Shown here piece after piece: positions 32,371 to 57,600 of a stretch of 64,000 nt of DNA (positions are counted from its first letter, which is position 1; each line of letters begins with the position of its first letter). Made by a program: the position numbers and the translations under genes. Below the pieces are notes generated by a model, which worked only from the letters and a program-made list of their open reading frames with translations, was not told the origin of the DNA and did no database searches. Source of the stretch: Megalobrama amblycephala (lineage: Eukaryota > Chordata > Actinopteri > Cypriniformes > Xenocyprididae); assembly GCF_018812025.1 (NCBI RefSeq), contig NC_063045.1, forward strand, positions 55,700,457-55,764,456. Reading direction: 5' to 3'.

Positions 32371-33250
32371 TGCAAGGAAGTTAATAAGAAACATCTTACA
32401 GCTGCAGATTGAATACACTTACAACATTTTCTGCTGTCTTGCTAAATACACAGTCATGGCATATTTGCAACGATTATGCATTCAAAATGCATGCAATAAA
32501 TTGTTCTCTATTAGTATTCCTCAGAGGAAATTAGCTAATCATGATTCTCCATTGCTTCTAATTCTAGTCTAGTTTTTCTATTAAAAATGTAATGAATTGA
32601 TGATTTGATGATTGTACACATGCTTATTTGGTTCCCAGTGTAAATCAACCCCTGATTCAAAAAACGAGTACTATATAAAGAATTACAAAATGCATCCTGG
32701 CTCTTTCGTATTCTACATTTTGTTGCTTAATGTAGCTTTATGTATCCCTGCCAAAGGCAGCAAAATTTCATGCATTTATAATTTGAAAACTTGGAATAAA
32801 AAACGGCTTGTATGAAGTGAAATCCTCCTCAGAAAAGCGCCTTTTCATAGTTTCAAAGCTCTGCTACTGTCCACATTAAATCCTGTCAGACTGTGCTGTG
32901 TGTGGGAACGAACTGCAGCACATCTCAGAGAAACCTGCAGTGCCTGCAGCCAACAAAATTAAACCCACCACACAAGAGACTAGAATTTTCTCACACACAG
33001 AGAAAAGAGCAAGAGATTGTGTTATTTCCTCCTACAAATCGCAACAAAAGAGTGAAAATTACAATCCTCTGCGTTCGGTGTGTGTTCCAACATAAAAGAT
33101 ACAACAGGAAGGATGCTGCATAATATTTTTTATACAAAAATGCTTTGCTTTGTGTGAGAAAATAGTTGAAGCTCTCATGATGATTCAATTAAATTCATAA
33201 CTGATGAGTTTAATGTAGATTGTGATTTGAGTATATGGAGTATCACCTAC
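32371..33250. other. presumed ggt1 5' intron, nothing recognised
   Basis: AT-rich; no clear repeat or coding signal. Confidence 0.4.
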
Positions 33251-33345
33251 CTGTAGACTTCACAGGCCTCTTGTAGAGTCTCCTATAGAATGAGCCTCCT
33301 TTCCACAGGCTGACGGAGCCAACGCTGTGAACCTCTGGCTCTCAA
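33251..33345 (-). other. ggt1: predicted ggt1 non-coding first exon
   Basis: The first coding exon starts at an acceptor only four bases before its ATG, so a 5' non-coding exon must exist upstream. On the minus strand at 33250 there is an excellent donor (ctacag|gtaggtgat) after a GC-richer stretch, and a weak TATA-like ttatacat lies about 95 bases further upstream. The upstream limit is a guess. Confidence 0.4.
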
Positions 33346-33351
33346 TGTATA

Positions 33352-34554
33352 ACTATCATGAACATCAAACTTTAACCAAATCACCAGTGGAATCATCCAT
33401 AATTGTTTTATTGACACTGGTGTAAAGGGCACAGGTAGTAGTGATGGTAAATTCATGTAGACTGAAAAAACAACCCTAGCAAATGTTTCACAACTACAGG
33501 TAGCTTTTTGTTACTCTATCACTTGTATTCACACATTTGATCTTTGAATGGTTAAGCCTTTCATGTTCTATTACATTTGCCTAGGTCTAGTGAATGATTA
33601 ACTATAGCAAGTTTAGTCAGTCACCACATCGGTGTTCTACATAACGTAGACATCAAAAACACAAATGGGCCAACAGTATATTCAAACTAACAGGGAATGT
33701 TCTCAGAACATTCTGGGAAGGGTCCCTCAAAGTTGTGAACAGTGTTAATAGAAGGTTTGTTCAAGTTATAGGCCTACAACATTCCCAAAACATGGTATTG
33801 CCGTGGTCTAGAAAACCAAAGATTTTGAATTGATTAGATGCCTCTGTATTTATTATGGTCTAATTTTCACTGTGAAAATGAGACCATGGGTACCATGATA
33901 TTACTATGCTTTTGGGGATGCATCTTGACAGTACTACCCATACTTTTTTTTTTTTTTTTTTTTTTACAATAATACCGTGTTAATATTCTTTGAAACACTG
34001 TGTGGTACAATGTAAAAATCCGAATACAGGCAATTTCAGTATTGTGTCAGTATTGAGAACTATAGAACCGGTTAATAGTGTGAGGCCGACACGAGAATCT
34101 TTTCCCTTGATAATTCAGGAGCTAGTAAGTCACATGTCCATATTTCCTGTCGGCTATTTAGAATCAGAATTAGAGAGATCCTATATGGCTGTTTTGAATC
34201 AGTTCTTTACAATGATTCGATCAAACGCGTAAGCAAAATGATCTGAATCGATTCAGTCTTAATCATTCAAACATAGCACTAAATTGTTTGGAGCAGCTTT
34301 ATTCTGTAAAACAACAATGTAAAATATATACGTTAGATTCACAGAAAACAAAAAGTCTATATTTACCTACAATCATTTGAAGCCAAACCTGCATCATGCT
34401 GTTTGAAATGAAAATAAGGTTTGTATTATATGTTCAATGCCTGCATGTGAAGCTTGTCAACTCTGTACTACAGGTTAAGGCATTTCAAATCCATTTATGT
34501 CTACTAGAAAACATTGTGTCCGCTCAGTTGTGCTCCTTCCTGAAATGAAATGAT
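33352..34554. other. ggt1-lrrc75b intergenic
   Basis: Contains a poly-T run (about 33944-33965) and degenerate accatgg/gtacc repeats. No gene. Confidence 0.5.
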
Positions 34555-34950
34555 ATCTATGAAAAATTTCAGTCAGGATTCAGGCCCCATCATAGCACAG
34601 AAACTGCACTCATTAAAATTACAAATGATTTACTTCTAGCTTCTGCGTTTGACACTACAGATCATGACATACTCTTAGATTGATTGTAAAATTACACCGG
34701 TATTCAGGAACAGGCATTTGGGTGGTTTAGATCGTACCTATTTGACGTTACCATTTTGTTTATTTAAACAGGGAATTATCCAAGTTAACATCAATGAATG
34801 GCGGAGTGCCACAAGGGTCTGTTTTAGGCCCTCTGCTATTTTCAATATACATGCTGCCTCTTGGTAATATTATTAGAAAACATGGAATTAGTCTCCACTG
34901 CCGATGATACTCGGTTATATCTTCCATCACGACCACATGAGTCGGTACAC
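34555..34950 (+). pseudogene. LINE reverse transcriptase fragment, second copy
   Basis: Starts with the same aaaaatttcagtcaggattc as the copy near 31837. [45 protein letters not shown] and [10 protein letters not shown] are spread over shifted frames with stops. Confidence 0.75.
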
Positions 34951-35125
34951 TGTAGTCACGCTGATTATTTTAACAATGTCTTTTTCTGGACCTCAAAAGG
35001 TGCAATGACGTTGCTGCCTATGTGTGGTTCAGAAACCCTTGGATTTCATCAAAAATATCTTAATTTGTGTTCCGAAGATGAACTAAAGTCTTATGGCTTT
35101 GGGACGACATGAGGCAGAGTATTTA
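34951..35125. mobile_element. right half of a GGGTTAGTTCACCC-family MITE
   Basis: ggatttcatcaaaaatatct, gttccgaagatgaactaaag, then acgacatgaggcagagtat; ends abruptly at the next element. Confidence 0.6.
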
Positions 35126-35126
35126 A

Positions 35127-35786
35127 TTAAAGGGTTAGTTCACTCAAAAATGAAAATTCTGTCATTTATTACTCACCCTCATGTCGTTCCACACCCGTAA
35201 GACCTTCGTTAATCTTCGGAACACAAATTAAGATATTTTTGTTGAAATATGATGGTTCAGTGAGGCCTCCATAGCCAGCAATGATATTTCCTCTCTCAAG
35301 ATCCATTAATGTACTAAAACGTATTTAAATCAGTTCATGTGAGTACAGTGGTTCAATATTAATATTATAAAGCTGAAACTGCTGAAATCACGTGACTTTG
35401 GCGCTCCAAACCACTAATTCGACACGCTGATTCATTATGATCCGAAGCTTCCTGAAGCAGTGTTTTGAAATTGGCCATCACTATATAAGTCGTTTTTTTT
35501 TTTTTTTTTTTTTTTGGCGCACCAAAAATATTCTCGTCGCTTTATAATATTAATACTGAACCACTGCACTCACATGAAATGATTTAGATGTGTTTTTAGT
35601 ACATTAATGGATCTTGAGAGAGGAAATGTCATTGCTCCCTATGAAGACCTCACGGAGCCATCGGATTTCAATTAAAATATCTTAATTTGTGTTCCGAAGA
35701 TTAACGAAGGGCTTACAGGTGTGGAACGGCATGAGGGTGAGTAATTAATGACAGAATTTTTATTTTGGGGTGAACTATCCCTTTAA
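35127..35786. mobile_element. GGGTTAGTTCACCC-family element, 660 bp
   Basis: Complete with TTAA at both ends. Arms fold back around a poly-T run (35492-35514): agatccattaatgtacta at the left is inverted as tagtacattaatggatct at the right. Confidence 0.8.
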
Positions 35787-35796
35787 TTAATGTAGA

Positions 35797-35885
35797 ATAA
35801 AGCATTTTCTGTAAAGCTGCTTTGAAACGATATGTATTGTGAAAAGCGCTATACAAATAAATGTGAATTAAATTACCCAGTTATA
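35797..35885 (+). mobile_element. LINE 3' tail
   Basis: ctgtaaagctgctttgaaac, aaagcgctatacaaataaat then gtgaattaaatt. Probably the end of the LINE starting at 34555, split by the two MITEs between. Confidence 0.65.
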
Positions 35886-36129
35886 AAAAATAAAAAAAAT
35901 AAAAAAACATCTTTTTTTTACATTTACATGTAAATGCCATGTAAATGATAGCCTACATCATTTTACTGTAGGCTACATTTTGGAAATGACTGGAAATATT
36001 TCTGTGAAATTGTTCTGGTTAGTTTTTTATTTTTAATTTATTTTATTCCTTTTTAATAAACACAATTCAGTATACAGTACCTATACTGTAGGTGCTGACA
36101 GGACAGAACGGGCTTCCCATCATCAACAC

Positions 36130-36488
36130 TGGGCTGTTGAAAGTGGGCGGAGCCGTGACTTCTGTAAACACATGTGGGAATCGAGCGCTCTGATTGGACA
36201 GCGAGTGAGACATGGGCGTGGCATATGGTGAAGCCTGGAAGAACACAAACACAGCGGAGGTTCACAGGGGCAAGAGAAACGCGGAGAAAGTGACATTTTA
36301 ATAATTTTGTGCGGTGAATATGCATTTTTCTTGATGAATTTGATCCTACACGAGCAACTGTACCCGCTGAAGTGCAATTATGAGCGTGCATTCACTAAAG
36401 AGATCTTATAAGGTTTACTTTACACATGCTTTATGAAACAACAGCGTTGCATTATTCTATACTGAGACTAAAATAGGAAAGTTGAAAG
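36130..36488 (+). promoter_or_regulatory. lrrc75b: candidate lrrc75b promoter and 5' leader
   Basis: The only GC-enriched, non-repetitive stretch just before the lrrc75b start. It holds GGGCGG (36145-36150), an inverted CCAAT box (ATTGG, 36193-36197), a KLF-like GGGCGTGGC (36214-36222) and a TATA-like cttataagg (36405-36413). The start site is not determined. Confidence 0.4.
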
Positions 36489-50052
<13,564 letters not shown>

Positions 50053-50251
50053 GTAAGAGTCTTGCGTCTGTCCATCTGTCCCTTATTAAGATACACCTCC
50101 ACAGTGAGGACAATCAGAGCTTAGAAAACTCTGTGCTGACAGATTGAAACACAAGTGGAAGGAAACAAGATTAGCCATTCCTGACGTTGGCATAAGATGC
50201 TTAAATGGGTATGAAAGTTTAATCGGGTTAATATTGAGCGACTACAATTAC

Positions 50252-50560
50252 TTAAAGGAGCGGGTCACTGACAGTTCAATAATGACAATTCTGTAGTCAT
50301 TTACTCAACCTCGCCATCCAATAAAACTGTATGACTTTCTTTTTTCTGCAGAACACAAAAGAAGTTATTTTGAACAATGCATCGTTTTTTGTACATAGAA
50401 TGAAAGTCAATTAGGTCCAATGTTGTTTGAACAAAGAAAAAAAAAACACTGAGAAATTCTTTAAAGTATCTACTTTTGAGTCTAATTAGTTTCTTTTGTG
50501 TTCTGCTGAAGTCATAAAGATTTGGTGAGTAAATTATGACAGAATTTCTCATTTTAGGTA
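50252..50560. mobile_element. GGGTTAGTTCACCC-family relative, degraded
   Basis: ttaaaggagcgggtcac at the left; paired ctgcagaacacaaaagaag and cttttgtgttctgctgaag; right end gtaaattatgacagaatttc. Confidence 0.55.
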
Positions 50561-51732
50561 AATTTTTGTGTGAGGATCAGACTGAAATTTATATCTTATT
50601 TGCACTTGTGCAAATTTAAATTTGCCATTTGTCATGTCGTGCCATTGTTCCTCAAATTTTCTCGTAACTGTGCCCAGTTTGAATATGTGGAAATGTGATT
50701 TTTCAATGACAGTTTGTTGTGTGTCCAAGGGATAAATTTTTTTATTTCAATATAATTACAGTTTTATATAACAGATTTCTATTTTCATATATTTTATTTA
50801 TTCCTGTGATGTAAAGCTAAATTTTCAGCATCATTACTCTAGTCTTCAGTGTCACATGAAAGTTCAAACCCGAAATATTTGCACTATAAACCCGAATAAG
50901 TTGGCAAAACAAAAAATTTTAGATAATCAGTTAATCACATAAGTTAAGAAATTCAAAGTTTAAGCAGAACTGGTAGATTTCAATTTTGTACTCATACATT
51001 TTAATTGCTCTTAACTTAATATTTTTGAGCCAGTTAATTCATACATTTAACCTAAAATTATCATGTAATCTCAACTTTAATATTTTTAGTAGTGAAAATT
51101 TAGTTAGCTATAACTAGCTAATTCAACAAATGCTAATTGTTAACACAATACTTTGATAACTTTAGCATAGCATAGCAATTGCTGAAAGAGTACAGCAATA
51201 TAGTACATTTAACATAGACCTGTTCTCAAACTAAGCTCATGCTCCACTCGTCACATGAAACTCTGCTAAATTAGCATAGAAAAGCATTAAACACTACTAA
51301 ATCTCCCACTTAACATTAATCTTGCACAAAAAACATTATATAACACTTAATTTAAGCATTTACTCTTCCTTTCGAGTGTCATTACAAAGCATGCTGGGAA
51401 ACAGAAATTCCAGCCCAGTTTTAGGTAAATTTAAGTTTGTCTAAATGAAAAGAAACAAGTTCATAAAACTCAAAACAATTCAGATTTCTTAAAATCTGTC
51501 AGTTTCGTGAACTCAAAAGAAAAAGAAAGTCCTAAATACTCATAAAAGTTCATTTGAATGAACTAATTTGCTTAATTTAAGTTTGCCCTACTCAACCTAA
51601 TTAATTATTTTGAGCGTTATAGTTTACAGTGTGCCTTTACGATCACTTTTTGAGTAAAATTATTAATTTCTTTGAACAACAACAATAAAAAAAAATCTTA
51701 CTGACCCCAGAATTTTAAACAGTAGTGTATGT
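50561..51732. other. lrrc75b intron 3, nothing firm
   Basis: AT-rich. The end (cttactgaccccagaatttt near 51700) is a remnant of the CAAAAGTTTGGGGTC family. Confidence 0.4.
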
Positions 51733-51802
51733 GCTTCCTGAGAGTCGAACACACAACGTTAGTGTTGCTAGCACTATGATCTTCAATTGAGCTGCAAGAA
51801 AC
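51733..51802 (-). pseudogene. tRNA-Ala(AGC)-like relic
   Basis: On the minus strand: a seven-pair acceptor stem (gtttctt / aggaagc, with wobbles), D arm agctcaattg, a perfect anticodon stem tagtg/cacta with loop ctagcaa (anticodon AGC) and a B box gttcgactc. The T stem does not pair and the D stem has a mismatch, so it is a dead tRNA or SINE head. Confidence 0.5.
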
Positions 51803-52740
51803 TACTGCAGTTTTTATCTACTGATCGTGACACTTTCCATCATATAAAAGTGCAAATGTTGTTACCCTAGAGGCACCTGTCACTTCCGAATCAAGAGATG
51901 GTAGACACTTTTTATTGCTACGACTCTCGGTATCATTCCGTATGACTGGCGTTTTGCCTCTGTGTCAAATATGGACAGGTGAAACTTAGATGAATGTTTC
52001 TCTCAGATGAGTTCCTCTGTCAGATGTCATGATTTCACACCAAACAGCATATGAAACACAGCAAACGTCTTTCCTTCTGGGCATTGGGCAGGTACGGTGA
52101 GGAAGTCATTACGAAAGGGAAAGTCTTTTTAATGATATCCATGTTCTCTCCCCATCCCAGAGCAATTAACCCAGTTTGGGAGATTTCAACAGCTGCAATT
52201 TAGTTCATCTGCTCCTTGTTTTATCACCAACTCATCTCCAAACAAGCCCGAACAATAACAAGCCATCATCTCCATCGCTCACGTAATTCATGAACCTCTG
52301 CTCTTTCAATCTCTGTTATGAAAGCCTAATCTGCAGAAATGCCTCCTCCGTTTGTCTTGTCACACCCTCGGAGGTGATTGTGGGGGAAAAGATTGAATGC
52401 GAAACAAGACGCCTGTTAGAGTGTGAAGATATTGTCAGGCCGACCGTTGTTCTATTTAAAGGGAACAAGAGGAGAGGAAAGATGCTGTGGTGCTGATGCT
52501 CTCGGCTTTGAAAGACGTCCCATCTTTTTTTCCTCTTTCTAATATTCTTTAGGAGAGCTTCCAGGCTCCTTGAAACCACATTGATTTTTTTTCCTCTCGT
52601 GTCTCCCAGAAAAGCTTTAAAGAGAGAGGTTAGATGGCCGGAGGGGAAAACCTGAAAGACAAAGAGCATCAGAGAGACTTGAGTAGAGAGAGAGAGCAAG
52701 AAAGCTGAGAAAAACTGCATTTGTGCCACTAGAACCATAG
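51803..52740. other. lrrc75b intron 3, unique
   Basis: Moderately GC-rich and apparently single-copy. Open frames here do not look like protein. Confidence 0.4.
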
Positions 52741-52905
52741 TTAAAGGGAAAGTTCATCCAAAAATGAAAATTCGGTCATTATTTACTCTCCCTCATGGTG
52801 TTCCAAAGCAGTAAGCAGTTTCTTTTTCAGTGGAACACAAAATTTTCCTCCAAAAATGACTGTTATGAAAGTAGTCTGTACGACTTGTATGTTTTATTCC
52901 AAGTC
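52741..52905. mobile_element. left part of a GGGTTAGTTCACCC-family MITE
   Basis: ttaaagggaaagttcatccaa, then tcattatttactctccctca; right end not found. Confidence 0.55.
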
Positions 52906-53068
52906 TTATGAAAACATTCCATAGCTTTGTGGAAGTAACAGGCCCCCCTTCCCCTTAACTGTAGCATAATGGCATATACTGTGGCGTCGATGAGAAACGT
53001 GAGAGTTTCTTATGTTTTTCAGTGTATTCACTTTATAGTTTTGACGCAATAAATCAGTGAATGTATTG

Positions 53069-54789
53069 TAGGGCTGGGACAATACATCCATTCTCGATTC
53101 ACGAAAACCTAAAATAATCATTCATAAAGTTCGAAAAGGTTGAAGTGAATTACAAGGGTGTTCGCAGTGGGATGTGTTGACATTAATCTCGCATCATAAA
53201 AGCATTCTGAGCCGAGGTGCAAATATATTTAACCGCTTACATGACTTAGTCGAACGCACAAGCGCTCTCCAGCACTCTTCTTCCTGAGCATTTGAGTGTG
53301 CGGTTAAAAATTAGACTAGAGCGCCATCTGCTGTTAAAACTAAGCTCTGAATCGATTCGAGAGAGAAAATAGCAGAATTGATCCAGAATTATTGTATCGC
53401 GAATTGAGAACCGATGTATTGTCCCAGCCCCAGTGTTAATTTTGACAGCAAATTTTGATTTAGTTTTAGTCATAGTCTTTTGACTAAAATAGTCTTTAGT
53501 CATATTTTAGTCATCGGAAATTGTTTTAGTTTTAGTCTAGTTTTAGTCGACTAAATATCATAAGATTTTAGTAGACTAATATTTAATTTAGTTAAATTGT
53601 AATGCATTAAGCATTTCTCTAACAATACACAGATCCAATACACTGATATACATCTGATATTCTCCAAACTGTTTATGTTCACCCAACTGTACTTTGCTCG
53701 CCAAAGCGGACGGTTTTTGACGGTTCAAGTGCAAAAACACGCGAAAGAGCAAAATTCAGTATACTTTTCAGGGATTGACACACTTATCGTTGAGGTACTA
53801 TTATAGTTTTCATTTAAAAAATGTTATTAGATTTGATTTTTAGTTTTTCTGCTTTCATTGTAATTTTAGTTAAAAGTTTTAGTAATTTTTTATGTTGATG
53901 TCTTTTAGTTTTTGCTTTTAAATGTCTATAAGTTTTTATTTCTGTTTATTTGAATACCTCAGGTTAAGCTAAAGCTTAGAAACTATGAAATAAAATAATA
54001 TATTTATTTTTTATTTCAGTTAATGTATATTTCAAGTAATGAAGATTTCTTTGGTGTTAGGTTTAGTTAACTATATAACACTTATACTTGTAAAATATAT
54101 TGAATAATGTGTCAAATAATGTTCTTAGTCTTTCCTTCCTGTGACAGAAGATACAGTAGTTTACTATGAATTAAATAGAAATTAAATTAAATACAGTTTA
54201 TTGTTTAAACAAAATAACAATAATGACCAGGAAAAAAATATTAATTATAAACCATACCGAAATACACCGTGACTCTTATTCTGAAATATCTGCAGTCTGC
54301 ACTGTAGCAGGCTACTCATGAGGGTGATAAAATATGCATTCTTACAACCGTCTAAAAAAACATACTACCATTTAAACATCGTGTAGTAAACAGTGTCATA
54401 ATTCATCAACATTAGCTTATAAGCAATCGCATGGCATAAATATGCGCTATTCAATAATTGTGAAGCAGTCTGAAGTGCTGCTGCGCGAGCCTGTAGAGCG
54501 CGCAACAGCGCCGCGTTTCCTGCGGTTAGATCAGCACATTACAATTCAAATGTGCGCATCTTCCACACGGGACAGCAGTTCTGACTGGATATCTTCCCAA
54601 ATCGTCCCTCTCTTTCATTTTCGTCTCGTTTTTATTCGTTGACGAAAATGAGAGTAGATTTTAGTCATAGTTTTAGTCATTCAAAACGCATTTTTATTTA
54701 GTCATCGTCTCGTTTTCGTCCGTGAAAAAATGTCATTGAAAATTATGACGAAAATTATTCGGCAACAAAATTAACACTGCCCAGCCCAG
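53069..54789. mobile_element. hAT-like element (TAGGGCTGGGAC ends) carrying a second element
   Basis: Left tagggctgggacaatacatc, its inverse at 53410-53430 and 54780-54789. Perfect 8-bp duplication atgtattg at 53061-53068 and 54790-54797. Split 1.35 kb by 53431-54779. Confidence 0.8.
53431..54779. mobile_element. hAT-like element (CAGTGTTAATTTT ends), nested
   Basis: cagtgttaattttgac to aaaattaacactg with a perfect 8-bp duplication cccagccc at 53423-53430 and 54780-54787. Sub-ends rich in ttttagtc. No transposase frame left. Confidence 0.85.
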
Positions 54790-55086
54790 ATGTATTGTAG
54801 TTCATCACATCGTATCACTGAGCACAGTCTAGTACTGTACTGTTGCACTCTAAAAAAATACAGAGTTCTGTCATGAAACTCTAGATGGCACAGGCTGATA
54901 ACTCAATCTGCTTGCGATCACATAATTCTCTATAGGGCACAGCTGATTGGTTCCTGCTATATCAGTAGCCAATGAGCTCGCTGCTCAGACTTCAAATACT
55001 TGGTCAGACAGTGGTCTGTTGCAGTTGCAGTTGCAGAGTGCTTTTAGAAACCCTCCTCCTTCCCCAGCTCCACATGTACAGATCTG

Positions 55087-55087
<1 letters not shown>

Positions 55088-55151
<64 letters not shown>
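55088..55151. repeat. (TA)n microsatellite
   Basis: About 32 TA units. Confidence 0.95.
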
Positions 55152-55152
<1 letters not shown>

Positions 55153-55239
55153 ATATATATAATTGATTAAATCTATTTAAACAAAAAATATTGTAAAAAA
55201 AAAAAAAATGTGTTTGCATGTGTGTGTGTGTCTATTCGG

Positions 55240-55630
55240 TTGTTAAGTCTGACGTCACGCGGCAGCGCTTCCGGGTCCTAACGCTCTATTTCCTACCACA
55301 AGAAAACAACAAATGGTGCTAATATACACACACGATGTGGTGTAATACTACAAAAAAATTATAATCATAACCTTTATTTCCATACAAAAATTCTAGATGG
55401 CCAGACAATGATTGGTCTTTTATAAAAAGTTAAAATATTCATGTCTGTGACACTGTGAGCATGGAGATTGTTGTGTAAACTGTAAGTATTTAAAATGTTC
55501 AACTTTTTAAAATGTTTGATGTTTAATATAAACAAATAGCGCTCATAAACGGCCGTCGATGGCATTCTCAAGTGAAACGAGTCAAGGCTTGGACCCGGAA
55601 ACGGCCTTCCTTACGTCACGACTAAACAAG
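55240..55630. mobile_element. TIR element, TTCCGGGTCC ends
   Basis: ttaagtctgacgtcac and gcgcttccgggtcc at the left, inverted as ggacccggaaacg and gtcacgactaaac at the right. Confidence 0.65.
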
Positions 55631-55648
55631 CGGATATATATATATATA

Positions 55649-56008
55649 CAGTCAAACCAAAAATTATTCAGACATTTTTTATTTTTACTAGTGGGTGCAG
55701 GACACTATAGTTCATTTATGTAAGTGAGGATATCAAAATAAAGTAAACTGTGACATATTATACCCAAAAATTCTTCATAGAGTGGACTACCAGTAAAATT
55801 GATAAAAATTTAGGACCAAAAATTATTTAGACACTTTGACCTGACCATGTTTTGCTTAAGTGTTTTCTGACATAATTAAGATTAATTTTTTCTTACGCAG
55901 TTTAACTCTGAGATCTTGTCATATTTTCTTACCTTTTTTAAAAAACTATACCGAATAAACTGTGATAATGTGTGAAATGTTGAAGGTGCCTGAATAAATT
56001 TTGGTTTG

Positions 56009-56012
<4 letters not shown>
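55649..56012. mobile_element. Tc1/mariner-like MITE
   Basis: cagtcaaaccaaaaattatt at the left, inverse ttttggtttgattg at the right, TA on both sides. It sits inside a TA microsatellite (before 55649 and 56013-56054). Confidence 0.75.

Positions 56013-56054
<42 letters not shown>
56013..56054. repeat. (TA)n microsatellite
   Basis: Continuation of the TA run interrupted by the MITE to the left. Confidence 0.9.
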
Positions 56055-56060
<6 letters not shown>

Positions 56061-57224
56061 TTTCTTTAGAAACAAGTGTTTTGATTGTTTGTACTTTGTA
56101 ATACATTGCAGATCACGTCTCTCTGTTGTTTGCCTCTACGCTTGAGAAACCAGTGTTCTTTTGTCGTGTTTTTAAAATCTGTTCTCGATTTCAGGCTAAT
56201 CACCCACATATTCTTGATAGCTCCTGGAAAAGCCCCTCGTGCAAGAGCACGAAACAGCACAGCGGCAGTTGTTATTTCATCAACCCAACGCTCCTGCAAG
56301 GCAACCGTTCCCCTCTCAGCCATAACGGCCTCTGAAACAAAATCGAATGATGAATCTGTTTAATAAAGCAGTCAGCAGGGGTGAAGATGAGACGGCAACA
56401 GCCCTCTGTGTAATTATCCCCTCTCGTATGGAGGTCTCGGCTCTGCTTCAGGGTCTTGATGCAAAGTTTATTGGGGGAGCGTTTGTGCTTGCATTAAAAG
56501 CAGTGAGGAGCTGATATTTGTCAGCTAACATCCTCCTCATTCCGATAAGCGCTGTGTGGAGCGTGTTGGCCGCCTGCCGCTGGGGTAAAAGATACATGAC
56601 CCGTCGCTGCTCTAGTCAGCGGATAGCCAGAGTTAAGAGCGTGATGGTAGAGAATTCACAGTAGAGTGAGTCTGACCCAAATGAGGACCTGTGGATGCCC
56701 ACGGTGGCCTATAAAACAAGCCTGTTTTGGCAGGTGCGTTAGATGACAGATTGAGCTGAACACATGTGGGGCAGCTTGGGTTTCAGCTTACGTGATGCAT
56801 GTGCCCGCTGCTTGCGGCCAGTAACCCTCATGCTCACGGGCATATTTGTGCATGCGTCGACCCGAGAGTGGGTTGGCGTTTCAACCCACATTTTGAAGAT
56901 GACGTCAACCCACTGCTGCCGAGCAGAATGATCCGCATTCGATCCGTTCTGCATCCCACATCCCTGTTTTGTGTCCCATATGTTCCTGTGAACATGTGAT
57001 GTCTTTGAGACTGTAAGAGAAATGCACTCCCAATAAATATTTCTAGCTACTGTAATGTGTAAACTAGAAGCTAAAGTTCGAAGACGATCTTTGATGTTGG
57101 CTTGGGAAAGCCTTGATGGATGTGTAAATTATATCCCTCTCAGAAAGTAATGTGGCAGTGCTGCTGTTCAGTGATAGTGTCAAATGGTACTACAGTGGGA
57201 TAGTGTTTGAAAAATATATGTTTT
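56055..57224. other. lrrc75b intron 3, unique GC-richer block
   Basis: No repeat ends and no plausible LRR exon. 56330-57000 has near-50% GC stretches and could be conserved non-coding DNA. Confidence 0.35.
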
Positions 57225-57600
57225 TGGAAGAAGTCTCTTATGCTCACCAAGGCTGCATTTATTTAATCAAAACACAGTTAGAAAAAAAACAGTAATATTG
57301 CAAAATTAAAAGAACTGTTTTCTATTTTAATATATTTTAAAATATAATTTAAGGTCACACGTGATGTAGGCAGAAGTACCAAGCAAGTGTTTACAAAGCG
57401 AACGTGCAAAGACTAAGTCAAACGGCCTTTTCAAAAAAAGGTAAAACAACGATGCTGGACGATTTTGAAGTTGGAGGAGCAAATGAGATGGAGTTTTTCC
57501 CCCTACCGCGGTACTTCCACCTACGGCACGTGCGACCTTTCCAACATGATTACGTAATGCGTAGCACATCGCAGAGCGGTGCAAGATGAGCGTTTGTGGT
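57225..57600. repeat. fragments of two dispersed repeats
   Basis: gctcaccaaggctgcattta (57240-57260) is the CAAAAGTTTGGGGTC family. 57355-57600 (gtaccaagcaagtgtttaca ... gtagcacatcgcagagcggt) looks to me like a dispersed cyprinid repeat, on recognition only. Confidence 0.4.

Noticed and set aside
51733..51802. Functional tRNA-Ala
   Set aside because: The T stem cannot pair and the D stem has a mismatch.
57404..57589. Open frames near 57327-57589 as a small gene
   Set aside because: The sequence looks like a dispersed repeat, and the product resembles nothing known.
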